In this document: positions 1 through 8,652 of the stretch, one piece after another
How the letters are laid out: each line of letters starts with the position of its first letter
Position numbering within the stretch: the stretch's first letter is position 1
NCBI RefSeq assembly: GCF_000024365.1
Contig: NC_013235.1
Coordinates: forward strand, 496,001 to 560,000
Direction: 5' to 3'
Source: Nakamurella multipartita DSM 44233
GTDB taxonomy: Bacteria; Actinomycetota; Actinomycetes; Mycobacteriales; Nakamurellaceae
Length of the DNA stretch: 64,000 nucleotides
Notes under the pieces: generated by a model
Databases searched by the model: none
What the model saw: only the letters and a program-made list of their open reading frames with translations
Told to the model about the DNA's origin: nothing
Translations under genes and position numbers: made by a program

Positions 1-1239
1 ACCGGGTCCACGTCGGCCGGGACGCTGCGACGGCGTCGACGACGCACAGCGCGACCGCCTCGGTCTCGACGTCGTCCAGGTCGGCCGGGCCAAGCAGCGG
101 GCCCGCCTGACCGGTGGCCGTGGCGGCGGCGGCCCAATCGGTGGGGTCCGGTCAAGGACGTGCTCGGCGGTGGCCCGCCACTGCTGCACCGACTCGGCCA
201 GGTTCGGGGCCTGCTTGCGGTCCCGGGTGGCCAGGGTCAGGTGTTGCCGGATCCGGTTGATCGCGTTGACGTCGGGTCGGCGGCCGGTGCGCAGCACGAC
301 CCGGCCGATCGCGGTGTCGACCGCGGCCTCGATGTCCGCGGACCGCTGCGAGTAGGCGGCGATCAACGCGTCCGGCACCGGGGACAGCTCCCGGCCGATC
401 CGGCGGTTGCTGCCCGCCTGCCGTTCCCGGCGGTCCCAGGTCAGCCCGGTGCGGCGGGTGATTTCGTCGGCCAGCAGCAGGTCGTAGGTCTCGGAGTAGG
501 CGACGGTCGCCTGGTGCAGGGTGGCCGAGTCCAGGGTCCGCCACCGGCCGTCCGGGCCCTGGACCCGGTTGGCGACCGTGACGTGGGTGTGCAGCTGCGG
601 GTCGCCCTTGCGGGAGTCCCAGTGATCGAACGCGGCCGCGACCAGACCGGTGGTGCGGACCCGGCGGACGCCGTTGTGGCCGAGGCGGGTGAACACTGCC
701 TCGCCCTCGATCAACTCCAGGGTGGCGGCGAGCGCGGCCCGGTGGGCCAGGTACAGCTGCTCCTGCACCGGGGCGGGTGCGAGCGCCCACAACGCGGACA
801 CCGACTTCGGCACGCTGAACGTCAGGTCGAACCCGGCGACCGCGGTCCGGGTCTTGGTCTCCTTCTCCTCCGCGGCGATCTTCTCGACCAGCGCCGTCCG
901 CGCCTCCGCGGTGAGGGTGTCGGGGAGCTTGCCGACGCGGAGGTCGATCCGCTCCTGCCGGGTCGGGTACCTCACGGGTGGCCGGCCCAGCCGCTCACCG
1001 GTGAACGGGTTGCGGGCGCCCTCGAACAACTCGCGGAGCTGCGCCTCGCTGACCTCGGAACCCGCCCGGTCGGCCACGCCGAGCGCGGCTATCCCGGACC
1101 CCAACCAGGTGCCCGGTGGGTAGCCCTGGGCCGTGTAGTACCGCGTCAACGGCGACGCGGTAGGGTCATCTCCGCGGCCGTCGCCGGCGGCGACGTGATC
1201 GATCAAGTAATCGACCGACGCCATCCGCGACAGGCTCAT
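1..1239 (-). CDS. MobF (TrwC-type) relaxase, N-terminal part, cut by window edge, apparent frameshift
   Basis: MobF relaxases nick oriT and stay bound to the transferred strand through an N-terminal tyrosine. From an ATG at 1239 (GTG codons at 1242 and 1245 are alternatives) the protein shows the paired tyrosines (RYYTAQG, residues 33-37), the FDLTFSVPKSVSALW block, and the metal-binding three-histidine motif QLHTHVTVANR near residue 215. Near residue 365 the expected frame is lost at the GGGG run 143-146. The other frame continues with a normal family sequence ending in RPTWTR. One missing G would explain the shift, either as a real mutation or as a homopolymer error. The helicase half would lie left of the window. 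The frame closest to the N-terminus stays open to the edge, so no stop is seen. Confidence 0.85.
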   Translation of the reverse strand, partial: MSLSRMASVDYLIDHVAAGDGRGDDPTASPLTRYYTAQGYPPGTWLGSGIAALGVADRAGSEVSEAQLRELFEGARNPFTGERLGRPPVRYPTRQERIDLRVGKLPDTLTAEARTALVEKIAAEEKETKTRTAVAGFDLTFSVPKSVSALWALAPAPVQEQLYLAHRAALAATLELIEGEAVFTRLGHNGVRRVRTTGLVAAAFDHWDSRKGDPQLHTHVTVANRVQGPDGRWRTLDSATLHQATVAYSETYDLLLADEITRRTGLTWDRRERQAGSNRRIGRELSPVPDALIAAYSQRSADIEAAVDTAIGRVVLRTGRRPDVNAINRIRQHLTLATRDRKQAPNLAESVQQWRATAEHVLDRTPPIGPPPPRPPVRRARCLARPTWTTSRPRRSRCASSTPSQRPGRRGPG

Positions 1240-1245
1240 CACCAC

Positions 1246-1693
1246 GCCCGTCCATGCGGTCCGGGCCCGCGAGCTAACGATCTTGGCTCAAGCCGTCAGG
1301 CCTGGGATGCCAGAGGTGTGTCTGTGATCTTGATCTTGTTGGGCTCGCTGTGACCGGGCGGCCCTCGTCGTCGGGCGGCCTGGAGCCGCGTGGTGGAGAT
1401 GGCCGTCGGACGCCGTGCGGGCCTGAGTCAGTGTCTGGCCGTGGTCGATCTGGTGGCTCGGGTTCGCTGGCTCGGCGTGTTGCGTGCGACGGGTTGGATT
1501 GTGGTCGCTCATCTGGCCGTGACGAATGCGGGTGCCGACTGGGTTCGCGGATCCGGGGGTCCGACCAGCGCTAGGACGGCATGGTGGGTCGGCCGGTGAT
1601 TTCAGCAATTTGTCGTCGACTCCCGCGCACCAAGCCGGTGGACGGGGCGGTCGCACTCCCCGGTCACCATCCCGTTGCGCGCAGAATTGGGTC
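1246..1693. other. Gene-free stretch upstream of the relaxase
   Basis: About 450 bp between the relaxase start and the UPF0158-like pseudogene. Open frames exist on both strands but their translations are arginine/proline/serine-rich with no recognisable domain, and none has a convincing ribosome binding site. An oriT could lie here because it sits beside a relaxase start, but I could not pick out a nick site. Confidence 0.4.
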
Positions 1694-2415
1694 GTGCGGG
1701 CTCCCGAATTCCGATCCGAGTTGCAGGGGGCGGTGTACCGCGGCGCCGGTCCCGCGGTCGTCGCCCTGATCGGCGGTGGGCTTCTGCCGGGGATGCTCTC
1801 CAGTTGATCGGTGACGGTCTGGTCGTTGCCCTTGCCCTGCAGACCCAGGGTGCGGCCGATCTGGCCGGTGGCTGCGCGCAGGCATTGAGGCAGCGTGGCT
1901 GGGACGGCGACGAGGAGCTGGCTGATCAGCTTGGTGCCCTGCTCGGAACCGGCCCGACGCCGCTGCTGCGGCCGTTGCCGGTGGATCTGGAGGAGCTGGC
2001 CGGAGTGCTCGAGGGCGACCCGACGTTCGGTGGCGGCCGGGTGGATCGGCTGACGGGTCAGGTGTGGCCGCAGGCGGCGATCGACTACGCCCGGGAGACC
2101 GGCGAAGAGGACGAGGACGGGTCCGACGACGCTGAACGGTGGCTGTGGGTGCATTGCGAGGGTTCCCGCGCCGGGTATCACGACATGGTGCAGTTCATCG
2201 GCACGATCGACGACACCGGCCGCGCCGATCGGTTGGGCATCGCGATCGAAGGTCGTGGGGCGTTCCGCCGGTTCAAGGACGTGCTGGCCCGTTGGCCGGG
2301 CGAACTCGACAGGTGGTAAGGGTACGCCGACGACCGGCAGCGTGGACGGGCCCGGGCGTGGCTCGCGGAGGCGGGCTACCGCCCAGCACGGCCTACCGAT
2401 CCACCAGCTGGATGA
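1694..2415 (+). pseudogene. UPF0158-family protein, frameshifted and with a premature stop
   Basis: The central part reads DLEELAGVLEG, then WPQAAIDYARE, then AFRRFKDVLARWPGELDRW, a pattern I recognise from UPF0158 proteins of unknown function. Two lesions are visible. The N-terminus (from GTG 1694, APEFRSELQGAVYRG) is in a different frame from the rest. The frames switch at the GGGG run near 1787-1790, as if one G were missing. The frame then meets TAA at 2317-2319, directly after LDRW, yet continues in the same frame with GYADDRQRGRARAWLAEAGY to TGA 2413-2415. A Tyr codon changed to TAA would account for this. The family is identified from memory of conserved blocks. Confidence 0.65.
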
Positions 2416-2898
2416 CATTCGAAAGCCGGGGGGGCGACACCCAAGCGCGGTCCTCGAGTTTCTCGAATACCGGCGAACCCGCCCGCCCGGACCGCACGGT
2501 GCTCGCAGAAGGTCCCGAATCGTCCAATCATCACGGCAGTAGCGGGGTGGTTGCCCCGCCGATGCGTGGCGCAAGAAGAGTCGTCGCAATCTCGCAATCT
2601 GGTGGCCCGGCCGCGGTGCGACAAGAAGAGTCGTCGCAATCTCGCAATCTGGTGGCCCGGCCGCGGTGCGACGCCGACCGGTCCGTCCCGCATTCACGTG
2701 GTCGCTGTCGAATCAATTGACAACAGCAACCCGACCATTGAACACCAAGCGCTTTCGTCCCGAACATTGGTCTGGACTCCAGGCGATCATCGGAGGATGC
2801 TGTTTCGAAAACGATCTGCTCGCCTGGGATCAGTTCGTCACGGCTGCATTGAGCGTGAAGGTGCTCTCTGTTCATTCAGATCATACCGCGGCGGCTCG
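2416..2898. other. Gene-free stretch with a tandem repeat
   Basis: No supported gene. The first half contains the 50-bp tandem duplication listed separately. The second half (about 2700-2898) is visibly lower in GC than its neighbours and carries no protein I recognise on either strand. It separates the converging UPF0158 remnant and the 3' end of the disrupted phospholipase-D-like gene. Confidence 0.5.
2573..2672. repeat. Two perfect head-to-tail copies of a 50-bp unit
   Basis: The unit starts AAGAAGAGTCGTCGCAATCT and ends GCGGTGCGAC. Copy 1 is 2573-2622 and copy 2 is 2623-2672, with no mismatch. Inside the unit, TCGCAATC occurs twice in a row, and GTCGCA near the start is complementary to TGCGAC at the end, so each copy can form a hairpin around the GC-rich CCGGCCGCGG core. 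There are only two copies and no spacers, so it is not a CRISPR. Confidence 0.9.
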
Positions 2899-3917
2899 TT
2901 AATAGCGTGCTCCTTTATCGGCAAACTGCCAGTCGCGAAACTCCTGTTCGTCCAGTCGCAATGCGTGAAGAACAGACCGGGCACTCTGAGGAACGACGGT
3001 CCAAGGCGGCTCGCTCAGCCGGGCCGCGCGCGCGGTTTCATTGTCGTTCACGATGCCGAGGGCGTTACGCATGCCGGTAAGCCGGTAGGTGCGGTACCAG
3101 ACGTTGTGGTTGGGCCTGAGCTCGATCCAGAGCAGCACATTTTGGTGCCGGGCGAGTGCGGCAACTCGGTTCTCCCTACCACGCGCCACCACGCAGATCG
3201 AGGGGAAGGCCTCGAGCCGTACGAGGGCATCCGCGGCGGCTCGGCTGGGGTTGGAGAATCGACCGCTGAGGTCAAACCGTGTGGGTCCGGCATTGAGCAC
3301 GTCGATATCAGGAAACGTACGCTCGAGCATAAGGATTGCGTCCCTGACGGGGTCGGGGACAATCAAGCGTGCGGCGTGATCCCAGACTTCGTCGCCGGTG
3401 ACGGACAGTCGCGGGTCGGTGTTGAGCGCCTCGGTGTTGTCCGTGACGAGCGTGGGATCGGCCGCGCGCAGGAACTCTCGCAACGCGGCCACGGTTCTGG
3501 CGTACGTCCTGCCATCTGCCCCTCTGCCGTCGGGAGGTGCGGCGTCTGCGAGTCGAAACAGGCACACTTGCGCCAAGGATGCGAGTTGGGGGACCAGTTT
3601 GAGCGGGGCGGCGTCACCTGGCAACGCGACCGCGGCCCGAGCCAATAGGTCGAACCAGCCCTTGGGACCCGTAGCTCCTTCCCACAGGTCGAGCTTGGTG
3701 GACAACAGCAGCAGTCCGACACGTGCGGACCTGTCTATAGCGGGCGCCTCGTCGATGTCGCTGACGAGACATGCGAGCCAGGTCCGGTATCGGGTCTTCT
3801 CGTGAGCTTCTCGCTTTCGCCTCGCGGCAGACCAGTCGTTGGGGGCGTCCTCTATTTCGGCGATCTCTTCAGCCGAGTGTTCGTCGTCGAAGTCCTCGTC
3901 GTCCGCCTCGCTAATCC
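2899..3917 (-). pseudogene. 3' part of the phospholipase-D-like gene interrupted by the ISL3 element
   Basis: Removing the insertion and one copy of the 8-bp duplication joins codon AGC (ending at 5370) directly to GAG (starting at 3909) in the same frame. The restored junction reads IWDDRIS then EADDEDFDDE. This part gives about 336 residues: an acidic linker (EADDEDFDDEHSAEEIAEIE) followed by a predicted helical C-terminal region ending in DWQFADKGARY. I see no catalytic motif in it. An open frame that runs on upstream to 4278 is an artefact: its N-terminus is read out of frame from the transposase gene. Confidence 0.85.
3910..3917. repeat. Target-site duplication, left copy (GCTAATCC)
   Basis: The octamer directly outside the left inverted repeat of the ISL3 element equals the octamer at 5370-5377. 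ISL3-family elements are known to make 8-bp duplications. An unmutated duplication means the insertion is recent or has been kept unchanged. Confidence 0.95.
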
Positions 3918-3929
3918 GGCTCTTCAGAG

Positions 3930-5249
3930 TTAGCAGGGCTTCGCGTGGCTGGTTGACGCCCGGGATTTCCGGGTGCAGGCGTAGCGTACCCGGCGCTTCT
4001 GGTTGTCCTGGTTGCGGAAGCCGAAGGCGATCCGGCCGATGTGTTTGACGATCCGGTTGTAGCCCTCGGTGCGGCCGTTGCTGATCCCGGTGTGCAGCCC
4101 GGCGATGATCGAGTTCTGCCAGGCGTGCACCGTCCACGCCAGCCGCCGCAGCTGCGCGACCCCGGAGTCGGCGCAATGCAGATAGAACGCGGTCAGCGCG
4201 TTGAAGATCCGTCCGCGGTCCGGGTTCGTGCCAGCCAGCTTGAGCAGCTTGCGGAGCAGTTCCTTGCCCTGCCAGCACTTCTCAAGGCCGCCGGACGGGT
4301 CCGCCCGACGCATCGCATCCTGCACCTTGGCCAGCTCGTCGTCGGTCAGGGACTCCGCGGCCCGCAGCAGCCGGTTCCGTTGCGCCCACTCCGGGTCGCT
4401 CTTGCGGCCCCGCCGGCCACGCAGCGCCCAGGCCAACTCCCGCCGGTAGTCGGTGACCGCCTTGTTGGCCAGGGCGGACAGATGGAACCGGTCCACGACC
4501 ACGACAGCATCGGGCAGGGCCAGCCGGGCGGCCCGGGCGTAGGTCGCGCTGGTGTCCATCGAGATGTGGGTGATGTTGGCGAGCCAGTCCGGGTCCTGCG
4601 CCTGCAGCCACTCGATGAGGACCTTGCTGGTGCGGCCGTTGACCTGCGCGAACAGCCCGCCGTTGCCGCTCAGATCGACCAGGCCGGTGTCGAAGCGGTC
4701 CACCCAGGTCTTCGCCCCGGTGGTGGGGTCGGTCTCGTAGTGGGCCTTGCCGCGGCGGGTCTCGTCGACGCCCAGCACGGTCACCGGCGGCGGCTGCTCG
4801 GGCAACACCTGCGCGGCGTGCGCGACGAACGCGTCGTGCGCAACGCGCCAGTCCATGCCGAATTCGGCCGCCACACCGGACACCGGCCGGGTGTGGTCGC
4901 CGATCGCCTCGGCCGCCAGTCGGCGGGCCCGGGTGGTGATCCGGGCCCGGGCGGGGATCTGCTCGGGCAGGCACTCGGTGAACACCTTCCGCTCGCAGCC
5001 GTCGACCTGGCAGCGCCATTTGCGTTTGCGCCACAACAGGATCGGCCGATCCTCGCCCAGCCGGACGTCCCGCGGGCGGGTCGTCACCCACGCCTTCGGC
5101 GACCTCGACTGCTCACCGCACTCCGGGCACCAGCCGGCCAGCTGCGGGTCGGTCGAGCAGTGCACGACCCGTCGGCCGACGTCGTCGCGGACGACCTGGT
5201 CGACGACCAGCCCGTCGATGTCCAACAGCAGCGAACTACTCTGGTCCAT
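3930..5249 (-). CDS. ISL3-family transposase
   Basis: A DDE transposase of 439 aa, the usual size for the family. The N-terminus has the zinc-binding pairs WCPECGE (residues 40-46) and RCQVDGCE (79-86). A helix-turn-helix region follows around 105-145. The catalytic residues fit Asp162 (LGVDETRRGK), Asp253 (VVDRFHL) and Glu395 (SNGRTEGYNRIVKHIGR), the last being the family's signature block. Start ATG 5247-5249 is preceded by GAAGGA, which lies in the 3' arm of a stem-loop listed separately. No frameshift or stop is seen, so the protein is probably functional. Confidence 0.93.
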   Translation of the reverse strand: MDQSSSLLLDIDGLVVDQVVRDDVGRRVVHCSTDPQLAGWCPECGEQSRSPKAWVTTRPRDVRLGEDRPILLWRKRKWRCQVDGCERKVFTECLPEQIPARARITTRARRLAAEAIGDHTRPVSGVAAEFGMDWRVAHDAFVAHAAQVLPEQPPPVTVLGVDETRRGKAHYETDPTTGAKTWVDRFDTGLVDLSGNGGLFAQVNGRTSKVLIEWLQAQDPDWLANITHISMDTSATYARAARLALPDAVVVVDRFHLSALANKAVTDYRRELAWALRGRRGRKSDPEWAQRNRLLRAAESLTDDELAKVQDAMRRADPSGGLEKCWQGKELLRKLLKLAGTNPDRGRIFNALTAFYLHCADSGVAQLRRLAWTVHAWQNSIIAGLHTGISNGRTEGYNRIVKHIGRIAFGFRNQDNQKRRVRYACTRKSRASTSHAKPC

Positions 5250-5305
5250 GCTCGTGGTCCTTCGGCAGGTTGCGTAGAGAACAACCAGTTTCGAAGGCCA
5301 CGAGC
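5250..5305 (-). promoter_or_regulatory. Stem-loop covering the transposase ribosome binding site
   Basis: On the transposase strand GCTCGTGGCCTTCG (5305-5292) pairs with CGAAGGACCACGAGC (5264-5250), 14 base pairs with one bulged base around a 27-nt loop. The 3' arm contains the GAAGGA ribosome binding site and ends at the base before the ATG. In transcripts that read in from outside the element this stem would hide the site. Similar sequestration limits transposase synthesis in IS10 and IS50. The structure is seen in the sequence and its role is inferred. Confidence 0.6.
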
Positions 5306-5369
5306 CCTCATCTCACCCGACACGCCGCCGCAGGTCGGAGGCCCGGAGCCCTATCAAGTCCGAAGACCC

Positions 5370-5377
5370 GCTAATCC
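5370..5377. repeat. Target-site duplication, right copy (GCTAATCC)
   Basis: Second copy of the octamer found at 3910-3917, immediately outside the right inverted repeat of the ISL3 element. It still codes for the last codons (ATT AGC) of the 5' part of the interrupted gene. Confidence 0.95.
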
Positions 5378-7145
5378 GATCATCCCAGATTGGGCGGCCG
5401 CCGGGCAGCTCAGCGGTGTCTGCTTTCGCCTTCAGGCGCGGCAGTCCTCCGAGTCCGAGCCGGTACAACGGTTCACCGAGTCGGATAGCGGCGTTTTCTG
5501 AGTACCGAGCCCACTCGTCTGGGTCGTCCCACGTTCTCCAACCGGTTGTGGCGGGAATCCTGACCTCAGACTGGTTGACCGACTTCGTGGAGGCTCCCCT
5601 CGGGCGGGAGGTCTGGGTGATGCGCTGGCTGGCAAGCAGCTTGTACATGCCGGCCATCCAGCGTTCGGCCTGGCCCGGATCCGCAAAGATGTCGAACGGC
5701 TGGAGCGCGGTGTTGGATTGACTGCTTCCGGGTTGCACCCGACGCAACGCCAAAGCGGGGTCGAGCAGGAATACGTCGCGGGGTGACCCGCCGGGCGATC
5801 TACCTAGCCGGATCCGGGATCCCGCGGTGAGCCATTCGGGGCGCGCCACGCGCACCTGCTGCTGGTCGGCCGGGATAACGGCCCACCCGCGGTAGTTGTG
5901 CGGGAGGTCTTCGTAGGCACTTGCCTCCACCACGAGCGGTTCACGCGCAGCGCGGCTCAATGACAGCCGGACCTGTGCTCCCTCCACGGCCGCCTCGAGC
6001 AAGTGGGACGCGCTCGACGACGCGGGTGGTGCTCCCTCGATCGAAGCCGGGCCGATAGTGCGCGGTTCAATCTCGTGGTGGCCCAGCTCGCCCACAGCGG
6101 GCGGGTAGAGGGCGGCACTCCTCTCGGTCACCAGGCCGAGTTCGCAGTTCCCGCCCTGACCCACAGCGCCTAGCAACGCGGCCGCGGACAGGTTCGCGCT
6201 GCCCGTCAGGGACCAGGCGATGCCATCTTGGTCGGAAGCCTGGATGAGTTTCCCATGGCGGTACGGGACATCCTCGAGCTGATGGAATGTGAGCTTGACG
6301 CCGGCGGCTGCCGCAACATCAACGAGTGCAGCAGGGTGGATCACCGTGCTCTTCGGTTGCACGCCGATTCGGACTTCATCAGGGGCGTAGCGTGCGAGAA
6401 GGGCGGCCAGCGCCTGACCGCGTGGGTCATGGAATGGGGCGTACAACGCCAGCGTGGAGACCTTTCCCGCGGGTAGCTGATCGATGAGTGGTCGGTCGAG
6501 GGTCGATACCAGCCGGGGCCCCGTCGACAGTGGGCGGCCTCGAGATGCCAGCGTGGCCAACTCTGCGCTGGTTCGTCGGGTCGCGATGGCCGCTGACGGC
6601 GCCATGTCCACGACTTCGGGGAGTCTGTCCAGGAACCCGGCCAGGGCACCCACAGCCGCCGGAACACCGTCTACGACGCTTGCTCGCAGTACACAGAAAA
6701 TCTCGTCGTTGCCGTGCCAACCCCCGACGGTCACATTGCCGGACCCGATTCCGATCACTGCCCGCTCCGGGCCAACGAGGATCGCAAGTTTGGGATGGAA
6801 CGCCCCGCGCATCGACGCCAAGCCGACGATATAGGAGGTGCCCGCACCGTGCACCGCGCGCACGTCCGGAGCGTAGATCGAGGCGTCGGCAACCACGGTG
6901 ACCGCGGCACCCGCACCCCGGCACAGCCCCAACACTCGCTGCTCGAAGAAACCCAGATCGACATTGAATGTTAGGAACAGGGCCTCACGTGCCTGTCGGT
7001 CGTCTTGAATCGACTCAGCGTAAAGAGCTGCGTACAGGTTGGCCCCACCCACATGGGCGCCGACCGCCGCATGCGTCGGGCCGTCAGGCACCAGCCTGTC
7101 AGGCAACCAGCTCACCGCGGTCCCCAAGCTGCCATCGCCCATCAT
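5370..7145 (-). pseudogene. 5' part of a phospholipase-D-like (two HxK motif) protein, interrupted by ISL3
   Basis: The 592 codons before the insertion encode a PLD-superfamily catalytic region with two half-sites: FHPKLAIL (His117, Lys119) followed by GSGNVT (Asn137), and YRHGKLI (His297, Lys299) followed by TGSANLS (Asn318). Proteins with two such sites are usually nucleases or phosphodiesterases. After 5370 the frame runs about 19 codons into the insertion and stops at 5313. The intact gene would encode about 928 aa when joined to 2899-3909. ATG 7145 overlaps the end of the upstream gene by 47 nt, and GTG 7115 is an alternative, so the two genes are coupled. The truncated protein keeps both HxK motifs and could still be made. 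Confidence 0.85.
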
Positions 7146-8652
7146 TGTCGCGGGCGAACAGGCCGACTTGCTCGCCCATGAACATCAGGCGCTCGATCCG
7201 CAACACCGGTGGGCGGGCGCGCTCCGGGAAGACGCTGAAGGCGATGCCGTCGCGTATGTGGATGCGGGCTGGGAAGACGAACCGCCCGGTCTTGGTGTCG
7301 AACGTGGATTTGCGCATTGCGACCCGCTGGGAGCGATTCAGCAGCACGTCGAGCAGGTGGCCGTAGAACTCCGTCATGGGCCGGTCGGCCCATGAGTTGA
7401 GACTGGCAGCCATCCAGTGCGGTGACAGCTCTTCAACCGCGGCGGCCGCATGTGGTTCGCCTTGGAAGCCGAGGAGTTCGAGACCGTCAAGCTCGCGGAG
7501 TCGCCGCGCGCCAAGCGCCAGCACCGACAGGCATTGGATGACAATGTCTTGCGAAACGTTGGTGGCATGACTCTCGGCCGGGAGTGGCTGTCCGTTCGTA
7601 TTGCTCGTCGCTGGCAGGGAGGCGACGAACGAGTCGACCGATGCATCAGGCGCGGCGTCCATGAACCAGTGCCGCAGTTCGTCCAAGAAGATCGCGCCCT
7701 TTGCCTCGATGTGGCCACAGATTTGCTCCCATAGGTATCGCCAGGCCCTCACGGACTGGTGGCGCAGCGTGATGCCTCGCCACCGGCGGGTCGCGTCGTG
7801 GCCGACGAGTCGGGGGTGCGTAAGTAGTCGATGGTCGTATCGAATGAAATCGGCGACATCGTCTTCTGAGTTGATGGCGGTAGTCGTGATCGCGCTGGCG
7901 ATGATGCGCATGGTCTGGCCCAGGACGCCTGCCACACCACCCGCAACGATGTCACCGGCGAACCGGTGCGACAGCCACGCAGCGTCCTGCCCCAAGTTCG
8001 TCTGACAAAGGCACAAGTGCTCCAGACCGACAAAGTCTGACCTCGCCAGGGCGGTCGCACTGGCTGCGATCTCGAGTATCGGGCCGAGCACGGCCCTGGT
8101 TTCCGCATCGCGATAGGCCGGCCCGGGGGTCAATGAATCCGTGCTCAACACCTGCAGGGTCATCTCGGACCCGCGGTACGGCCCCCAGAACCCCCACTTG
8201 GCCCGAGCGTAGGAGGACCCATCGTCACCGGCGGCCGCGGTCAGCTCGACCGGGCCGGTTCTCACGACCCGGCGCAGGTAGTCGCCACCATGCGCATCCG
8301 GCGACCACCGCCGATCATGGTCGTCGGCATCTTGATGGGCAATCGTGGCCATTCCAAGGACTACTTCGCACCTTCTGAGCAGGTGCTGTGCCTCAGAATT
8401 CGAGAGACCCCGAGTGACCGCCTCGGAGGCGACCAGTCCGTGCAGAGCGTAGTAGCGCGCAGCGTTGGTCACGGTCGTAACCCCTGGGGCGTGGATGGCG
8501 ACCGCACGGTTGAGGTAGCGCTCCACAGCGAGCGGGAACAAACCCATATTGTCGACCATGGTTCGGTCGACCCACCCGGGTCCTTCCTCCTGAGTTGCAT
8601 GCACCTTGACCGTCGATTCCCCAGCTTGAGCCCGCCAGGCCCCCAAACGCAT
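7099..8652 (-). CDS. Unrecognised protein, partner of the phospholipase-D-like gene
   Basis: I do not recognise this family. The 517 codons show no nucleotide-binding loop, zinc cluster or membrane segment. The composition is that of a soluble, mostly helical protein with tryptophan-rich patches (AKWGFWGPYRG) and a beta-rich C-terminus (RIHIRDGIAFSVFP, then RIERLMFMGEQVGLFARD). The start is uncertain: ATG 8652 has no ribosome binding site and ATG 8559 (MVDNMGLFPLAVERY) is equally possible. It is the first gene of a two-gene operon, overlaps the PLD-like gene downstream, and is transcribed away from the DISARM operon. The context suggests defence, but nothing in the protein itself shows this. 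Confidence 0.75.
   Translation of the reverse strand: MRLGAWRAQAGESTVKVHATQEEGPGWVDRTMVDNMGLFPLAVERYLNRAVAIHAPGVTTVTNAARYYALHGLVASEAVTRGLSNSEAQHLLRRCEVVLGMATIAHQDADDHDRRWSPDAHGGDYLRRVVRTGPVELTAAAGDDGSSYARAKWGFWGPYRGSEMTLQVLSTDSLTPGPAYRDAETRAVLGPILEIAASATALARSDFVGLEHLCLCQTNLGQDAAWLSHRFAGDIVAGGVAGVLGQTMRIIASAITTTAINSEDDVADFIRYDHRLLTHPRLVGHDATRRWRGITLRHQSVRAWRYLWEQICGHIEAKGAIFLDELRHWFMDAAPDASVDSFVASLPATSNTNGQPLPAESHATNVSQDIVIQCLSVLALGARRLRELDGLELLGFQGEPHAAAAVEELSPHWMAASLNSWADRPMTEFYGHLLDVLLNRSQRVAMRKSTFDTKTGRFVFPARIHIRDGIAFSVFPERARPPVLRIERLMFMGEQVGLFARDNDGRWQLGDRGELVA

Larger units (their letters stand above)
3918..5369 (-). mobile_element. ISL3-family insertion sequence, 1,452 bp, complete
   Basis: The left end begins GGCTCTTCAGAGTTAG and the right end, read on the opposite strand, begins GGGTCTTCGGACTTGATAGG. 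These imperfect inverted repeats share the TCTTC core seen in ISL3-family ends such as IS31831. The element carries one transposase gene reading towards the left end and is bounded by the perfect 8-bp duplication GCTAATCC. It sits inside a phospholipase-D-like gene. Its own stop codon (TAA, 3930-3932) lies 12 bp inside the left end, so transposase, ends and duplication all look intact and it may still move. Confidence 0.95.

Noticed and set aside
2573-2672. CRISPR array
   Set aside because: Only two copies, directly adjacent with no spacers, and no cas genes in the window.
1288-2697. A 469-codon - strand gene
   Set aside because: The translation is Arg/Pro/His-rich without any domain, spans the 50-bp repeat and lies antisense to the UPF0158-like gene.
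2899-4278. A single 459-codon - strand gene
   Set aside because: Its first third is the transposase gene read out of frame. The real coding part begins at the IS edge and belongs to the interrupted PLD-like gene.
3936-5307. IS boundaries at the GGGCT sequences, 1,372 bp
   Set aside because: Outside these points the flanks AGTTAGCA and TCATCTCA do not match and the repeats diverge after five bases. The ends at 3918 and 5369 have matching inverted repeats and a perfect 8-bp duplication.
5313-5369. Native C-terminus of the PLD-like protein (SGSSDLIGLRASDLRRRVG)
   Set aside because: These codons lie inside the right end of the IS and arise only from read-through.
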